DNA of 64,000 nucleotides from Odoribacter sp. (GTDB lineage: Bacteria > Bacteroidota > Bacteroidia > Bacteroidales > Prolixibacteraceae): the NCBI GenBank assembly GCA_013824715.1, contig PNOH01000002.1:160003-224002 (forward strand), given 5' to 3'. The notes under the pieces were generated by a model. It did no database searches. It saw only the letters and a program-made list of their open reading frames with translations, and had not been told where the DNA came from. Below, one piece after another: positions 61,988 to 64,000 of the stretch. The first letter of the stretch is position 1; every line of letters begins with the position of its first letter. Both the position numbers and the translations under genes were made by a program.

Positions 61988-63100
61988 TTACTGTTTTATC
62001 ACAAGTTTTTCTGTAAGAGGTTCTCCGTTTATAATGGCGCGAACGATATAGACTCCATCTTTCCACCCCTGTGTGTTGAGCTTGTGTATTTTGTCTTTCA
62101 GTTTCCCGGTTTTGGTTTTCAGCAACTGCCCCGGGCTGAAGACCTCGAGTTCCCATTCGGGGGTTTCAGTAGCTTTCTCTTCCACAGTATTGATTAACTC
62201 GATTGTGGCCTCGTTGGTGGCCGGATTGGGTGAAACGGTTAGACTGTACCCGCAAATTCCGGTTACTGAAGTATATTTCGTCGCATAACTTCCCGAACCA
62301 CATGCATTGGTGGCCTGAACAGCAACCGTGCCGCTTGATCCTGTTGTGCCTGTTTGCAAGGCAAGGTTGGTTGTGCCCTGGCCCGAAATATATGTCCACC
62401 CGCTTGGCCAAATCCAATTAATTGAAGTGACCCCGATTAAAGTGGGGATTGAATAATAAACATATTGCCTGCAAGACGCTGAACTTGGACCTGTAATTGG
62501 ATAATTAGAACTTGAGTATGGGCCTACCCAAACAACTTGAGTTGGCAATGTTATTGTATCGTTACATGAGGTAATTATTCTGGCCACAATCCAGCCAGAA
62601 TTAGTGCCATTAGCAGTAAACACTTTGGGGTTGCCTGGTTGATTGTCAAACGAAATATTTGTACTGCAAGCCCACCTCACAGTACCTCCTGGCGGTACAT
62701 AGTTTACAGTAAAAGTTGTACCCGAAGAACAGACCGCAGAAGAGCCTGAAATATAAGGCATAGAAATAGTGTTTGTTTGTGTTACATTAGGATCATTGGT
62801 AAGCCATGTGCTTAATCTATTGTTGGCAGCTCCCCCTCCGGTCCATGATACGTCGAAGCGACCTGCGTGAACAATCCTTGGAGCACAACCAATAACTCCT
62901 CCGTGTACCTGACCAACTACTCTGTTGTTCTGGTCAAAAAAAGGTCCCCCTGATGATCCTCCTTCCAATGCTCCGTCGTTTATACTTGTTGTCCAATGTG
63001 TATTAACAGGGGAAATACTCTGGCGTAGCGGATTCTGACACAGAGTAAATGTAATTTGCGCAGTATTATTTGCAGCAGCGCCAAAGGGAGATATTTTCAT
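61988..63100 (-). CDS. C-terminal part of a frameshifted T9SS-exported trypsin-fold protease
   Basis: These 370 residues lie in the frame that continues the gene upstream after a frameshift near 63108-63112. The piece contains the catalytic Ser region EGGSSGGPFFDQNNRVVGQVHGG (in parts), two beta-sandwich PKD-like segments (for example GPSSASCRQYVYYSIP and TGSSGTVAVQATNACGSG) and a C-terminal type IX sorting domain (LTVSPNPATNEATIELIN, WKDGVYIVRAIINGEPLTEKLVIKQ, in parts). The natural start at 63100 is an artefact of the broken frame. With the upstream part it would form a lysyl-endopeptidase-like secreted protease. The stop is followed by a good terminator. Confidence 0.75.
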   Translation of the reverse strand: MKISPFGAAANNTAQITFTLCQNPLRQSISPVNTHWTTSINDGALEGGSSGGPFFDQNNRVVGQVHGGVIGCAPRIVHAGRFDVSWTGGGAANNRLSTWLTNDPNVTQTNTISMPYISGSSAVCSSGTTFTVNYVPPGGTVRWACSTNISFDNQPGNPKVFTANGTNSGWIVARIITSCNDTITLPTQVVWVGPYSSSNYPITGPSSASCRQYVYYSIPTLIGVTSINWIWPSGWTYISGQGTTNLALQTGTTGSSGTVAVQATNACGSGSYATKYTSVTGICGYSLTVSPNPATNEATIELINTVEEKATETPEWELEVFSPGQLLKTKTGKLKDKIHKLNTQGWKDGVYIVRAIINGEPLTEKLVIKQ

Positions 63101-64000
63101 TACATCGCCTTTGGGTGCCCAAGAAAAGCACCTGATGTCGGCGCCACACCAGCTCTCGTCCAGCCAAGATAACGGATACCTGAGTTCGGGTCCCCATTAA
63201 TGGGGTTAACATTCATCTCAACCAAAGCAAAATCCGTATTAAACCAACCAGCCCGGAAAGTAGCTCGCTGAAATGTATAAAAACTAGATGGCTCTGATCC
63301 GGTATTACAGTTAGGTCTTTTATATTGAAACCGAAAAACCCAGTCCTCTGCGTTTGTTATTTCCTGAGCTGTTAAGGTTCCATTTCCAACTTCATTATTG
63401 GAACATGCATTGATGTTGTTTATATCATTTCCAATATCTATGCAGTGAAATGCAGTGAGAATATTTGGGGTAAAATCTTGGCAGGCATTGTTAAGGAGAG
63501 AGCCTGAACAAAGCCTTTCCATATTAGAAAGTATAATCATTGCAACTCCGTTGGATTGTATTGACCAGTTTGAGTTACAACTTACATCATCTTGACAACT
63601 GCTATTTGAGTCTCCAAAATTTGTCGGTTGGAATATATTTCTAAAACCGTGGACTATTCTTGATAAATTAAGCACACTGTTACCTTTTTCTTCAGCAGGT
63701 TCGAATAGTTCTAAAATAAGGGCATCACCTTTTATTATATCAGAACTAAAACTTCCATTTTTGGTAATTGATTCTGATGTAATGGGTCCGTAAATCATAC
63801 TTCCCTCTTCATTGTAAATATATATTTTCGTTTGACCAGAAATTTTCAGCTTGCTGAATATTAAACTTAATGAAAAAGCTTTTTCCGATTTAATTTTCAG
63901 CTTCCAAACCCTTCCTCCATCAGTTTCAAACCAATCACCTGAATTCGCTAAAGTATAGCTGACTTCAACCCCTTTCCCAAAACGGTAGGGTAGGTCTAAA
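63100..64000 (-). CDS. N-terminal part of the same frameshifted protease (5' end outside window)
   Basis: The frame is open from the window edge to a stop at 63100. Before the methionine at 63798 it reads RFGKGVEVSYTLANSGDWFE and IFSKLKISGQTKIYIYNEEG, so the protein starts beyond 64000. It then holds the catalytic His in ILTAFHCIDIGNDINN and the Asp in WFNTDFALVEMNVNP, and ends SGAFLGHPKAM. Adding one base in the AAAGGCG run would read HPKGDVMKIS and join the downstream frame, giving the HP-GD-KIS signature of lysyl-endopeptidase-like proteases. A true mutation, a sequencing error or phase variation cannot be separated here. Confidence 0.75.
   Translation of the reverse strand, partial: LDLPYRFGKGVEVSYTLANSGDWFETDGGRVWKLKIKSEKAFSLSLIFSKLKISGQTKIYIYNEEGSMIYGPITSESITKNGSFSSDIIKGDALILELFEPAEEKGNSVLNLSRIVHGFRNIFQPTNFGDSNSSCQDDVSCNSNWSIQSNGVAMIILSNMERLCSGSLLNNACQDFTPNILTAFHCIDIGNDINNINACSNNEVGNGTLTAQEITNAEDWVFRFQYKRPNCNTGSEPSSFYTFQRATFRAGWFNTDFALVEMNVNPINGDPNSGIRYLGWTRAGVAPTSGAFLGHPKAM

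Overview
This 64 kb window is chromosomal DNA of a Bacteroidota bacterium. The signs are SusC/SusD outer-membrane proteins, a T9SS type A sorting domain, a short primary sigma factor without region 1.1, promoters of the form TTTG-N19/20-TAnnTTTG in place of the -35/-10 pattern, DUF4494, DUF5908 and FG-GAP/ASPIC-UnbV lipoproteins. The gene mix suits the Bacteroidales/Marinilabiliales side of the phylum, but the sequence alone does not fix a genus.

Layout. 1-6.2 kb (minus): one end of a contractile injection system operon, in transcription order DUF4255 terminator-like protein, sheath, two tube proteins, DUF5908, LysM hub protein and a VgrG-like spike cut by the window edge. 6.6-10.5 kb (plus): an ArsM-like methyltransferase, a 31-residue Cys-rich mini-ORF, a radical SAM/SPASM enzyme and a thioredoxin-thioredoxin reductase fusion. 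This looks like a small peptide-modification or thiol/metalloid island and is the best candidate here for something undescribed. 10.6-13 kb: membrane protein, wHTH regulator and CreD, with the same palindromic site before the first and third genes. 13-19.3 kb: housekeeping and orphan genes (enolase-superfamily epimerase, DUF2007, methyltransferase, a MazF-type toxin-antitoxin pair, MurB, glycosyltransferase, FtsE). 19.5-32.1 kb: TPR protein plus outer-membrane barrel, GyrB, LOG protein, Cache-domain histidine kinase, HtrA/Deg protease and the primary sigma factor.

32.5-49.1 kb: a SusC/SusD pair followed by three large paralogous FG-GAP/ASPIC-UnbV lipoproteins and a small lipoprotein, facing a GH105-type unsaturated glycuronyl hydrolase. 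This resembles a minimal polysaccharide-uptake locus. 49.3-58.5 kb: a complete histidine operon (hisG-D-C-B, purU, a TlpA-like thioredoxin, then hisH-A-F-IE). It is preceded by a His-rich leader peptide with a transcription attenuator and interrupted by an antisense tRNA-Glu gene. 58.5-64 kb: a ParE/RelE-type toxin-antitoxin pair, TypA/BipA, DUF4494, and a T9SS-exported trypsin-fold protease broken by a one-base frameshift and cut by the window edge.

A recurrent feature is short palindromic or simple repeats filling intercistronic gaps and ending 0-17 bp before start codons (radical SAM gene, outer-membrane barrel gene, hisF, hisC, hisB, tlpA-like gene, LOG gene).
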